Shown here: in pieces, positions 43,466 through 54,060 of the stretch
How positions within the stretch are numbered: position 1 is the first letter of the stretch
Layout: every line of letters begins with the position of its first letter
Origin: Microvelia longipes
Taxonomy: Eukaryota; Arthropoda; Insecta; Hemiptera; Veliidae
Reading direction: 5' to 3'
Assembly (NCBI GenBank): GCA_018340805.1
Contig: JACMZG010001914.1
Coordinates: 7,187,367-7,251,366 of the forward strand
Length of the DNA stretch: 64,000 nucleotides
The notes under the pieces: model-generated
Told to the model about the DNA's origin: nothing
Databases searched by the model: none
Seen by the model: the letters and a program-made list of their open reading frames with translations, nothing else
Position numbers and translations under genes: made by a program

Positions 43466-43906
43466 TCATGCCTTAGTGTCTCTCATATAATTTTATTGTG
43501 TACTATTTTATTATTGTATGTACCAAACACTGTAATTAATAAACAAATTAAACGAAACTATTCTTTTGATAAAATATACGTTGTTTAGCTTGTTTTGTGC
43601 TACAATACTTTTAGTATAACTGCAGTAAGCCCAATGAAATAATCTTTAATAATGAATTCACAAAACAACGTCTTTTACCTCTTTACTTTCAGAGACTTAT
43701 ATTAATGAATAAATCCCGTTTTTGATCGACGTGTTTGTTGATTTGCTTAAATGCTGCCTGTATACTCTACAAAAACAACAAGTAAGACAAACTAATACAG
43801 GACATGGGCTATGTTTTCGTAAAACGGCACCTAGAGCCAGGCCGCATATTGGCTGAAAGGCCGAAATCCTCCCGGCCACTACTAGCCATCAAGAACTGAA
43901 TTAACT
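43466..43906. other. Spacer, no gene seen
   Basis: 43790-43880 is GC-richer (CGGCACCTAGAGCCAGGC) but has no credible frame. Confidence 0.45.
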
Positions 43907-44140
43907 CCGTATACTGTACCGTACATTGAATCCCTAGTGAGGAATAATACCGTATACTGTAACTTTCTGTATAGTCATTGAATCCCTGGTCAGGATTAAT
44001 GCCGTATAGAGTACTGAGGTATAATCTTCTCATTCCTGGTCAGATAGTTGCCGTATACAGTACTGAGCTGTATAATCTTCTCATTCCTGGTCAGGATAGT
44101 TGCCGTATACAGTACTGAGCTGTATACTCTTTAAATTCTT
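43907..44140 (+). repeat. About 52-bp tandem repeat, 4 to 5 copies
   Basis: Units contain GCCGTATACAGTACTGAG and ATTCCTGGTCAGGAT. The earlier copies are shorter and more diverged. Confidence 0.85.
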
Positions 44141-44807
44141 GAAATTTAGCTAAAAGGAATCGAAACACATTAAAAGACCTCACATCTTACCGCAAGATTG
44201 TATTTGACATCTCAACTTAATTAAGTAAAGATTTAGTGATATTTGTTCTATTTATTCTGATAGTATGATTTAATATTTATAAGTGAATGTTAAGTAAAAT
44301 GGTGCTAGTACATTCAACTTTTTGCCTGTAAAAAATATGTGCAAATCAAGTAACGTTTTAAACATTTTGGTTTTTTACCTCCCTTGAAGAACTAATTTTT
44401 ATATTTCAAATAAACTGTATACTTAAAATCCCCTGATACCAAACAAATTAGATTCACACAAAGTGAAAATTACGTACGAATAAAATAATTATTTTCACCC
44501 AAACACATGATATGCATTCAATCCCCGACTTTATGCGGTTTTAAATCATTGTAAGTGATTTTTATCATGCTATCTGTTTATGTGCGTGACATTTGAAAAG
44601 TACTAATTACTAAAAATTATTTATAACGACAACGGTCTGATCCCAATCAAGGTATCAGGCTTCAAACACAACCTCTAAGCACTTAACCCGTAATTTTTGG
44701 GCATTTTTAAAAAATAAGATGGGGTCAATTTAATCCTATGAAATGATGATTTAATTAATGAATGCCGATGAAGCATTAATATTTTTGGCTAAAAAGATTA
44801 ATAATCG
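44141..44807. other. AT-rich spacer, nothing seen
   Basis: A faint D-like stretch at 44530-44590 (GATTTTTATCATGCTATCTG). No gene. Confidence 0.45.
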
Positions 44808-44900
44808 GGTACAGGGTACCTCTTTATATTTTATTTACCTTTTTGGATTAGTTACACTTTTTCTCATTAGTTCGTACCAGCTTCACTCGTCCTATTCTTG
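44808..44900 (-). repeat. Family D 3'-end fragment, reverse
   Basis: ATCGGGTACAGGGTACCTC and CAGCTTCACTCGTCC are the inverted end and GC-block of family D. Confidence 0.55.
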
Positions 44901-45102
44901 AATCCTCGAATTGATGCTGATAACAATATAAAATTTAGAATATTTATATTTCTTTCATATTGTTACATGCGTGGCAAATTTAGCGTCGATCATTATTCTA
45001 TGTGTTATGAATTTCTTAATAACGGATCGTGTCGCTTAAATAAAACCTTTTTTCGGAAGGCACAACTAGACATAATGATCGATTTTTGTACGTAGATTGT
45101 AC
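44901..45102. other. Spacer, nothing seen
   Basis: The small frame at 44898 is featureless. Confidence 0.45.
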
Positions 45103-45265
45103 CAAATATAATTATGCGAGAGCAACCTGGTAATTAGATAACGAAATCCTATGTTACCATTGGGAACTATTATGTTTAGACTTCAATAATGAGGATTGAC
45201 GATTAATGGCTGAATGATATAACATTTTGCTTGAGCGAAGGAATGAGTTATCCTTGTTACATTCC
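45103..45265 (+). repeat. Family G repeat, copy 2
   Basis: Second copy of the repeat at 43304-43465, same orientation. Confidence 0.65.
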
Positions 45266-45539
45266 TAAGGATGAATTTTGAAAGAAGGTGTATTTTGGTA
45301 CGTAGTTTTTACTCCCTAGCATAAACATCCTAGGAGCCAGAGAGATATATATACTAGAGGGGACATAGCCTATCTTAATACATTGAGGGGCCTGAAATAT
45401 CCTTTAAGAGTGAATTAAGGTTATAATTAATCAATTTATTTTGGCTTCTCGCACATTGTTTGTGTTTTTATTTGTATTTTTAACATTCTCTTATATAAGT
45501 TATGTAATTTTGTACTGATTATTTGATTGTATTTATAAT
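45266..45539. other. AT-rich spacer, nothing seen
   Basis: No feature recognised. Confidence 0.45.
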
Positions 45540-45765
45540 CGAAGGTGGTCAGGTTACTTTTTCGATAGTTTTTTCTCTAGTAATAGTATATTTATGCTAG
45601 GAGCTACGATGATGACTTACAGGTAGACCACTTTGTAAAATCCATTTGGATGATTCAGGTGATATCCCAATTTTAGATTCTTAGTGCATACACAATATTT
45701 TTATTATACCCTATCATATAAATACCGATCAATAAATCTATTCAATACCTAACATATAAATAAGG
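45540..45765 (-). repeat. Probable family D fragment, reverse
   Basis: GTATATTTATGCTAGGAGCTACGATGATGAC resembles the D stretch near 4285-4310 inverted; later CAATATTTTTATTATACCCT resembles its start. Diverged. Confidence 0.4.
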
Positions 45766-47030
45766 AAGTGTAAAACCAGAAAAAACTGCTTTATGACTTA
45801 GGCTGCTTGCTAATGTACTGACTTATAATTTGCTTGGTACCTTATAGAACTTAGTTCTGTTTTTTTTTTCATACTTTCGTTTAAATGTGACACCTCTCAA
45901 ATTTCACTTTCGCATCTAATTAAAAAGTGAAAGTTCAGACTCGAACCTCTCTTTTCATAAAACTTTTCTTGTTAAAACCCCTCATTTCTCTCTTGGCTTC
46001 ATTTTCTTACAAACTTTTCCGGAAAGATAGGGACTGACATCCTCAAATTCCTTTCGGCAGCTAAAAATGCCTTCAATCCAAAACTTACAACAACTTAAGC
46101 TCTATATTCAGATTATTAGAACTCATTGATTTTCTAGAACAAGTAAAATCCTTACCTAGGGAAATTTCGCAGAAAATCTACCGTCCTAAATTTGAGTAAA
46201 AAGGACGTCCCTTCATTTAGGATTACGCAAATAGGAAATGGTTACCTTATATAAAGGTCTTTTAAATCTTCCTACGTGGGACCAAAGACCTTTTCCAATT
46301 TGTATAAATTTTGTTTTCACTTCTTTTCACAAAATAAGAGGGAAATATTCATTATCCTTATTATTTGGAATTGAGGAAGAAAAATATGTCAAATTTATGA
46401 AAAGGATGAGATATAATAGAGAGTAAATTGAAGGGTTTACAAGTTGTAAAATTATGTTTTCCTTTCTGATATTATCTGGTGATAATCTTCTTGTAAAAAA
46501 TGAAATAAATTCTTTTTTCCTTCCATTTATTAACCATTGACTGAGGAATCACACTGAGATGGGTAATATAAATACTGGTTAAGCGTAGAACAATTCTAAG
46601 GGGACGGAATAATTCTTATTCATGATACAAGGAAGGAAAACTATCTTTTGTACTATTTTAGTTATGACATTTTTCTCCCTAGGGAGAGTAAGTTGCAGAA
46701 TATCGTAGGCAGACAAAAGTCAGATTGGTACGTTGGTCAAACGGGGAATCAAATAAATATTAATGACTCTATTAATGACACGACTAGAGGGCTAGGGGCC
46801 CTGTTGTGTCAGTGCCTCCGCCAAACCTAGGTGTTACTCATAGTAATAGCGATAGTAATTAGGAACATGATCAAGCAAGTAGGCCATGTTATGGGCTCTA
46901 TTTGTTAACCCCCTTGAATAGAAGAATCCTAGTGTACTGGCATTTTGCGTCTAATCCACAGAAGACCCGTTTATAATAAGTTTCTATAGCTTTAACTAAA
47001 AAAAAAAGACGTGCTCCACTGCCAAGACGG
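45766..47030. other. Spacer, no gene seen
   Basis: Frames at 46238 and 46648 are short and lack domains or splice context that I can support. Confidence 0.45.
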
Positions 47031-47350
47031 GTCCCCTTTATAAATTTTGGGAGTGCTGCCCCCCAAAAAATAAAAATAAAGTTTATTGCTCCTGACAACT
47101 TGTTATGACCTCAAACGAATTTTGAGCCAATATATTTTTTTTTTTTTTTGATCTGGTGCCTCTTATAAATTTTGGGGGTGCTGCCCCCAAATAAGTAGAA
47201 AGAAAATTTATTGCTCCTGACAAATTCTTTTCACATGAATCAGATTTTGAGCCAATAATCTTTTTTTTGGTCGGGTCCACCTTATAACTTTTGGGGGTGC
47301 CACCCTCCGGAAAATTTAAATAAAAAGTTTAGTCACCTGTATAAATTTGG
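47031..47350 (-). repeat. About 125-bp tandem repeat, 2.5 to 3 copies
   Basis: Repeated CTTATAAATTTTGGGGGTGC, TTTATTGCTCCTGACAA and TTTTGAGCCAATA blocks, each with a T- or A-run. Reverse frames here are repeat translations. Confidence 0.75.
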
Positions 47351-47394
47351 AGAATACCATTCTCCTGAAAATTGATATAATTGGCTCTAATAAC

Positions 47395-47512
47395 CCAATA
47401 ATAGGAAACACTTTTTACTTCCAAGGGAGTGAAAAGAAACTTTTTCTCCCTTGGGAGTGAAAAGTACTTCTTTACTCTCTTGGGAGTGAAAAGTACTTCT
47501 TTACTCCCTAAA
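47395..47512 (+). repeat. About 30-bp tandem repeat, 3 to 4 copies
   Basis: Unit TTGGGAGTGAAAAGTACTTC plus TTTACTC. Confidence 0.85.
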
Positions 47513-48240
47513 AACTAGTCAATAAACTTTACATTATAAACCGTCTGGAGATAACAAGAAGGAAATAACTTCTTACTTTTTTAAATTACTATATTTCGCC
47601 TGACCCCAGGCATACTCATGTCTACAAACTAGTGGTAGAGAAATAGTGGTAGCAGAGGGGAAAAAGATTCACGGAGCCACCAGGAAACGGTATAAGCTAA
47701 AAAAAAGTTGAAAGTCTCGTTGTCTTTAAATAAATTTAAAACATTTATAGATCTTGATGCCGAGGAAATTATAAATAAGGTTGGTGTCCACTCAAGAGTG
47801 CATTATGGAAGCAAATAAATAGAGCATTGCTCAGGAACATGTAAAGAGCAATTATCCTCATTCAAAACAGCTTTATAAAAAGGTGTTTTTCAAAATCAGT
47901 TTATAAAATACATAAAAAGCACTTTTACTTTGAAGATGGAATATTAAAGATACTAAAACAGCATACTAGATTTAAAACATTCACTCGTTTCAAAAATTCT
48001 TAATCAAGAAAACCGCCTGTTTTAACTTTCCTCTGCCCAAAACTACAGAGTAATGTCTCTCGCTACGCTAAACCAAAAGAATTTTTCAACATTCTTTAAT
48101 TTATTTTAAAGTTATAAACTGAGTGAATTTCCTTTTGTCGTTATTAGAACCTAAGCGATTCTCAAAACCTAAACATTGTTCATGCTTTAGACTCCTTCTT
48201 TCTTTTAAGAAAAATTCCTTCATATTTTCATTTAAAAAAT
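47513..48240. other. Spacer with family F core (reverse)
   Basis: 47588-47623 contains CGCCTGACCCCAGGCATACT, the reverse of the family F core at 14297. Otherwise AT-rich with no gene. Confidence 0.45.
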
Positions 48241-48431
48241 GAAATGCCCGTTTTAGGGCCTTTTGGCCCATCAGGGTATTCACCCTGCGGAAACAACCTC
48301 AGGTGGGTTGCATCTACTACACTCTAAGAATTAATTAAAGTTGGCGAAATCTACTTAATAGCCCGGGCTTCGAAACTCGGTCCTCCCGTACCAAAATTAA
48401 GTGCCTATACGATCACAACCACGAAGGCAGA
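48241..48431 (-). mobile_element. SINE family A copy with an internal deletion
   Basis: Minus-strand 3' domain (TTTCCGCAGGGTGAATACCC), body (AGATTTCGCCAACTTTAAT) and diverged head to 48429. The linker between body and B box is shorter than at 40216-40421. Confidence 0.8.
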
Positions 48432-48433
48432 CC

Positions 48434-48437
48434 ATAT

Positions 48438-48512
<75 letters not shown>
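48434..48512. repeat. (TA)n microsatellite
   Basis: TA tract directly after the SINE head. Confidence 0.95.
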
Positions 48513-48515
<3 letters not shown>

Positions 48516-48589
48516 ATTTATTTATATTTTAATAACCTTTATTTAGGAAATGTACAATAATTTATGCATTCTTTTAGCGAATTTCCTTT

Positions 48590-48645
48590 GGAAATTCGGC
48601 TAATGGGATAGGCGTCATGGCGGAATTCGAACTCGGACCATGACA
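48590..48645. repeat. Possible tRNA-like relic
   Basis: GGATAGGCGTCATGGCGGAA and TTCGAACTCGGACCATGA resemble 15838-15885. In reverse, GAGTTCGAATTCC could be a B box. Confidence 0.35.
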
Positions 48646-48699
48646 CAAATCCGTTTCAGAGGTCCTAATGACGAAAAAATACGTTTCGCGAGACTTATT

Positions 48700-48704
48700 A
48701 TATA

Positions 48705-48779
<75 letters not shown>

Positions 48780-48807
48780 TTACATATATATGTATATATA
48801 TATGTAT
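48700..48807. repeat. (TA)n microsatellite
   Basis: TA tract, about 100 bp, upstream of composite element copy 2. Confidence 0.95.
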
Positions 48808-48829
48808 TTCTAGACACTTTCTTGTAAAC

Positions 48830-49445
48830 ACTCTATCTTTCGAACGGATTAATATTTTTTAACCAAACTTGGTACAAAAAATCTTTGAGAGGACACGAAC
48901 CCTATTGAAAACCAGGTTTTTGTGACGTCATTAACCCGGTTTGCTGAGTCAGCAAAATTTTCAAAAAATCGGCAAAATTCAGGGTTAATATTTTTCGCCG
49001 CGAAAAAAGGTCAATATTTATGTTTTTTGATATGCTGAATCGAATAAACCGGTCCAAAGTCGATACGACCACTCTAAGTGACCAAAAAGTCGAAAAAAAC
49101 CATTGTAAATTACCAAAAACCATAATTTAGGTCGATAAAAAATAAATTTCGAGTAGGGTCGTTACGTTTTTGGCGCTGAATCGAATGAAACCGGTCCGAA
49201 GACGATACGACCACTTTAAGTTACCAAAAAGTCGAAAAAACCATAAAAATACAGAAACCAAAATTACGGTCGTTGAAAATTAAATTTCGAGTAGGGTGTC
49301 GTTTTCAATGTTTTTCGGGCTTCTGAGTTGAATGCCAGTGGTCCGGAGTCAATACGACCACTCAAACTCAGGGTACCTGGGTTCACATCCTGGAAGGGTC
49401 GATAATTTTATATCGTTTTTTTTTTTTACTAAAATAAGTTACAAC
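48830..49445 (+). mobile_element. Composite element copy 2, family C part
   Basis: A leader resembles family D (TTGGTACAAAAAATC, TGACGTCATTAACCCGG, TTTGCTGAGTCAGC). It is followed by two to three tandem units of about 145 bp (near 49030-49320) with AAACCGGTCC, GATACGACCACT, AAAAAGTCGAAAAA and AATTTCGAGTAGGGT. The end has TGGGTTCACATCC (B-box-like) and TTATATCG, then T-rich sequence. Confidence 0.75.
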
Positions 49446-49450
49446 TAGAA

Positions 49451-50155
49451 AATAATTCTGGCGCGGTGGTCCGCATGTCGGGCGAATTTCCTTTGGATGC
49501 GGTTTCCGTGCTTTTTACATATATAAGTTTACAACTAGTAAATAAATAATTCCGGCGCGGGTCCGCTGTCGGGCGAATTCATTAAGAATGCGTGTTTTCC
49601 GTGCTAAACAACCCATTTCTTGCTTATGCAAGAACCATGCCCATTGCGTGGTTCGGTTCATACTTTAGAACTAAGCAGTTACTCAATTGTCAAGCACTGC
49701 TCGTAACTCATTTGTCTGTATTTTCCAAAGGAAATGCGCTAAAACCTTTTAAGATAACTTACTAAGCTTAAAGATAAGTAACTAATCTTTAAATTAGTGC
49801 AAATAATAGTCCTTACTTCTAATTTTAGAGGCATAGTTTTGTACAACAACTGGATAATTATGCGCATTTCCTTTGGAAAATACAGACAAAATGAGTTACG
49901 AGCAGTGCTTGACAATTGAGTAACTGCTTAGGTTCTAAAGTATGAACCGGAACCACGCAATGGGCATGGTTCTTGCATAAGCAAGAAATGGGTTCTTTAG
50001 CACGGAAACACGCATTCTACATGAAATTCGCCCGACAGCGGAGCACCGCGCCGGAATTATTTATTTAGTAGTTGTAACTTATATAATGTAAAAAGCACGG
50101 AAAAACGCATCCAAAGGAAATTCGCCCGGCATGCGGACCACCGCGCCAGAATTTT
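49451..50155. mobile_element. Composite element copy 2, 705-bp foldback
   Basis: Arms 49451-49740 and 49861-50155 are inverted copies with a roughly 120-bp centre. Ends read AATTCTGGCGCGGTGGTCCG. Each arm contains the terminal sequence twice (49456 and about 49548; mirrored at about 50060 and 50150), as if one foldback lies symmetrically within another. No protein coding. Confidence 0.88.
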
Positions 50156-50164
50156 TATATAAGG

Positions 50165-50410
50165 TAGAACCCTCCACTAAATGATAATAAAAATAACAAA
50201 TGTGCCGAGTTTTATCTTATAAACAATATTTGTTCAATGTTTATCAAATGTCGTGTATACCGTTTTTAAAATAATTGCATAAAATCTTAAGATAATAAAA
50301 TTAGGCTTAAATTTGGCATACTGAATCCCTTGTCGTAATAAATAATTATACTAAGTTTCGTCTCAATACCGCAAGAACAAGGGAAATTTATTTGTTTTGA
50401 TTTTCCAGGT
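50165..50410 (+). repeat. Family D repeat, middle part
   Basis: ACAAATGTGCCGAGTTTTAT, GTTTATCAAATGTCG and TACTAAGTTTCGTCTCAAT match 4485-4670. Confidence 0.6.
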
Positions 50411-51488
50411 GGGTCCCTTTTCATACTCCAATCCAGAGACTATAGATACTTAAACAGTAAGACTGTCAACTCAATGGTGGGAAAATTTGGATTCCAATCG
50501 ACACTAGCGCGGCGGGGGACCTACCTTTCAATTGGGTGGGCGTATCTTAATTTCCCACGTTTTGCCCACGCTCTTTTCATAAAATAATTGTAAAATACTT
50601 TGATATACACACTAAATCGGAAAAATATATTTTCCTATGTTAAAATCAAAGCATCTCTTAACAACCTAAAATAACCTCCCTGTGTCGTCAGTCTAGCACG
50701 GCAAATTCTGAACCAGTTACTTAAGGCTTTAATCCTGAGCCAAAAATGATCATCATCCAATTAATTTCTGACTTTTGCTGTGTCGTAAATTGTGTATTTT
50801 TGAATTTCTTATTTTTAGAACTTGATTATTTTAGTCCTTGTTCTGACAAGGTATGTTTACGCTTTATGAGCACGACAAGGAAAATAATTTTGTTATGTTA
50901 TTAACCTTAAATGAGAATAAGGTGTATTTTCCATTTGAGATACTTTGTCAGTGATTTGAAACAGGGACACTTTTTACACAAACTCATTTTTTGATCATTT
51001 ATTTAGTATTATATATATTTATTTTTTCAGACAAAATAAAGCTAGCCTTTGAACCAATAAAATCGTTGTATGATTAAAGAAATTTTGTTTCAACGTCCCT
51101 AAACGTGTGTGACAAATTTTCCAGAATAAATTTTATCTTTTTTAAAATTTGCAAAAAAAGCATTATTGTCAAATTATTATCCTTAATTCTAGTATTAAAT
51201 ACAATAAATTAAAAAAATCAGGTAAGGACTACTTTATTTGGCTTATCGGCTTTGCTATGCTCGTCCTCAGATATAAAAATCACCTAATTTATATTACAGT
51301 AAACAGTAAAAGCAATAATTTTATTCCCATGGGTGAACCATCCAAAAAATAGTATGTTCTGCTTAACATTAGTAATCCAATAAACCCCGTATACTAACTG
51401 TAATGATATAAAACTGTAACTGTAAAACATAGTAGACTTATTTATAACGTATACAGATTCAATTATAAAACTTACAACACTTTTGGAT
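50411..51488. other. Spacer, no gene seen
   Basis: 50400-50580 is GC-richer (CGCGGCGGGGGACCTACC) and unassigned. The rest is AT-rich. Confidence 0.45.
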
Positions 51489-51880
51489 AATTTGCCTAAA
51501 GGTCTATTTGACAAAAGAATACTAATTGTCTAGGTTATTCTTCTGTCTATAAGTCTATTTGACAAAAAAATGTCAGTTTTCTAGGATATGCTTCAGTCTA
51601 AAAGTCTATTTGACAAAGAAATGCCAAATGTCTAGGTTATTCTCTCATAAGTCTTTGACAAAGAAATCAGTTTTCTAGGATATGCTTCTGTCTAAAAGTC
51701 TATTTGACAAAGAAATGCCAAATTTATAGGTTATTTTTCTCTCTATAGGTCTATTTGACAAAGAAATGCCAGTTTCTAGGATATCTTCTGTCAAAAGTCT
51801 ATTTGACAAAAGATACAAATTGTAGGTTTCTTCTGTCTATAAGTCTATTTGACAAAGAAATGCCAATTGTCTAGATTAAT
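51489..51880 (+). repeat. About 51-bp tandem repeat in alternating pairs
   Basis: Eight units begin GTCTATTTGACAAAG. Two subtypes alternate: one with TCTAGGTTATTC, the other with TCTAGGATATGCTTC. The array therefore has a higher-order period of about 102 bp. Several units carry small deletions. Confidence 0.9.
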
Positions 51881-52425
51881 TTGTCAATGCTAGCTTGTCA
51901 ATATACCCATAATACAATACTGGTGCTAAAAGGTAAATTATTGTCTTTATCTATTATAAAAATAACTTTCCCTTCGATAACTTATTGTTTTCAACTTTTC
52001 TATTTGATTTCTTTTTTTTTCTTTTTTATTTTTAAAACACAATGTCCATTTGGTTGATTTTATTTACTTTCAGTCAAGTTTGTTGAAAAGAAAAGTTATT
52101 GTTATAAGTTTTGTAAGTTTGTGCCGGTGCTTTATGTTGATAACAATTGTATTTCAACAATAATCCGACCACTCAGCCAAACACATTTTCAATATGTCGT
52201 CTCTGTGTTTTTCTTTTCTTTTATTCATGGAATTCTACTTCTAGTCCTTTCTATTGTAAGTAAAGAAGTAACATTGTATTTCATAGAAAAAGTTGTAAAG
52301 TTTCATGAAATACGTGTTTTGAATGTAAAATATAAGTTCTTGTTTATGTTTGTTGTTGTAATGGCTGATTAAAACTAAAAAACTATGTGTTACTTCATTT
52401 TGTTATTATTTTAAAATTATTTATC
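51881..52425. other. AT-rich spacer, no gene seen
   Basis: The 83-codon frame at 52121 has a hydrophobic middle but no family signature or start context I can support. Confidence 0.4.
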
Positions 52426-52941
52426 TATAGTATAACACACTGCTAAAATCAATTGACAGCGTACTAAAATCTTAATCCTTTCAACCCCCTTTTTTAACAA
52501 AACAATCCTTTTTTTAAGTAACAAAAAAATCCCTACTTTGGCAACACTGTAAGTCAGGTTATGTTTTGAATTTTATCATTTGATTTTATTTTATATCGTA
52601 TTTTTAATTTTAAAGTTACTTAATGGAGTGTTATTTAAGTATAATCATTGTTGTATCTTATAAAGATACCAATTAAGTGTTGCTTTAACTTTTTTTATGA
52701 ATTAAGTGGAGTTAAAGTTGTTAATTACGTAATGAACAATGAGGGGAATAAAGCGACTTGAGGTTACAATTATTTAAAACCAGTGTTGCCTATCTATGTT
52801 TTTTTTTACGAAAAAGGTATTTTTTGTACCGAGGTCGGCATGAGGTGGAGAGGAAAGGCATGGTTGTCTGAACCAATAGATTCTTTCTCTCACAGAATTT
52901 TGGCGCACTGTCAACTGATTTTAGTCGTGCGATATACTATA
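52426..52941. mobile_element. Family H MITE-like element, about 516 bp, complete
   Basis: Imperfect terminal inverted repeats: the left end has TATAGTATAACACACTGC then TCAATTGACAG, and the right end reads the same in reverse with few changes (52933-52941 inward). Internal inverted words (GGCAACACTG and CAGTGTTGCC) extend the arms to about 150 bp. No transposase. It gives the unoccupied form of the site hit by the LTR element at 6374/10692. Confidence 0.75.
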
Positions 52942-53689
52942 CTTTTCTATCATAGTTTATTTGAATTTATAAAAATTTTGTTATTATGTTTGATTTACTG
53001 ATTGTTTTCCACAAATTTTTGTAGGATTTTGTTTTAAACAAATAATTTGAATTGGCTGTTGTATCTTTTAGTTTGATGTTATCCGGCCTTTATTGTTGAC
53101 AGAGAAAGCTAGTTTATCTGTCCAGCAGTTGTTTTTCGAAAAGAAAAACCTTAAAGTTGTATTGTTTTCTCCAGTGCTTCGGACATGTTGTATTTTGGTT
53201 ATGCTGATGTGCTAACACATTGTACTCTTAATAAACCATTGTATTCAAATAATTGCTCTGGAGGCAGTATTTAATGTTTGTTAAATAATGTGGACATGGG
53301 TATGTGTTGTGTGTGGTGGACTCTAGAAAATCTTTTTTCAGAATTATTCTTATTATGGCTGACATAATCAGCCGGAAACTTTTTAGGCTTGACGAGCACT
53401 ACAGTGATCGATCTTCAAAAGATCACAGCACTGTTTTGTGTATTCACTGATCAGTCCTCAATAAATTTTATTGTGTTATCAAATTGTACCTTATTATGGC
53501 AATTATGCTTATAATGGTGTAAAATTAAATAAATAAATAAAAATCAACACAATGATGGTTAAATACATAAGACTGTGTTACTACTCAATTTAAATTTGTT
53601 CAGCTATGATTGAAAAAACAACGTTAATATTAGACTTCATTCAAATTACTACGTCGTTAAGGAATATATACAATTCTAACATAATCTAA
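52942..53689. other. Spacer, no gene seen
   Basis: CACTACAGTGATCGATC-type sequence near 53400 and a TCA-rich stretch; nothing recognised. Confidence 0.4.
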
Positions 53690-54060
53690 GTGCATATTAA
53701 ACATCAATTCGCCAGATTCTTGTTTTTTAATAGAGACAGTGTCGATGTAGATCGTGAATCACTTTCACCTCCACTAAGGGAGACGATATCATGGATGATA
53801 ACCAAGCTTTTACCAATGATGTCCTGCATTCCGAAAGATTCCTGGAAAGTAGGACATCATCATCATCTTCAGAGGGCTCGTCGTGCTCATTGAGACTAGA
53901 AGTTATTCACTGATATAACTTTATTAGTTGAGAGCTCCAGTGTTGCCCCGCCGGCTGATGATGGCATTATGCCGAAACCGGTCCAGGGATAGTCATATCT
54001 GGTAGCTGATTCATCGATTATCACCATCATTCTTCAGTGAAAGTGAAACGTCAGGTTTAT
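53690..54060 (+). repeat. Hammerhead-bearing retroelement relic
   Basis: A GC-richer stretch around a very regular hammerhead motif (53955-53982). It also has a small hairpin with arms GATGTCCT/AGGACATC (53818-53858). The 67-codon frame at 53690 has no known domain. It may be a PLE 3' end of a family different from the one at 42 kb. Confidence 0.45.
53948..53992 (+). ncRNA. Hammerhead ribozyme motif, best-formed copy
   Basis: CTGATGA (53955-53961), then a strong stem II GGCA/TGCC with a short loop, GAAA (53974-53977), then CCGGUC, where ACCGGU is a perfect self-complementary stem III ending at the UC cleavage triplet. Stem I is weak (G-C closing pair, then mismatches). The layout fits a dimer-acting PLE hammerhead. 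Confidence 0.65.

Noticed and set aside
49170..49200. Hammerhead half-motif in family C (GAATGAAACCGGTCC)
   Set aside because: No CTGANGA partner in range; similarity is likely chance or shared ancestry of a short word.
52121..52372. Small membrane protein of 83 residues
   Set aside because: Hydrophobic stretch only, no family signature, AT-rich context.
53690..53893. 67-residue protein
   Set aside because: No domain; overlaps a hairpin and the flank of the hammerhead-bearing relic.
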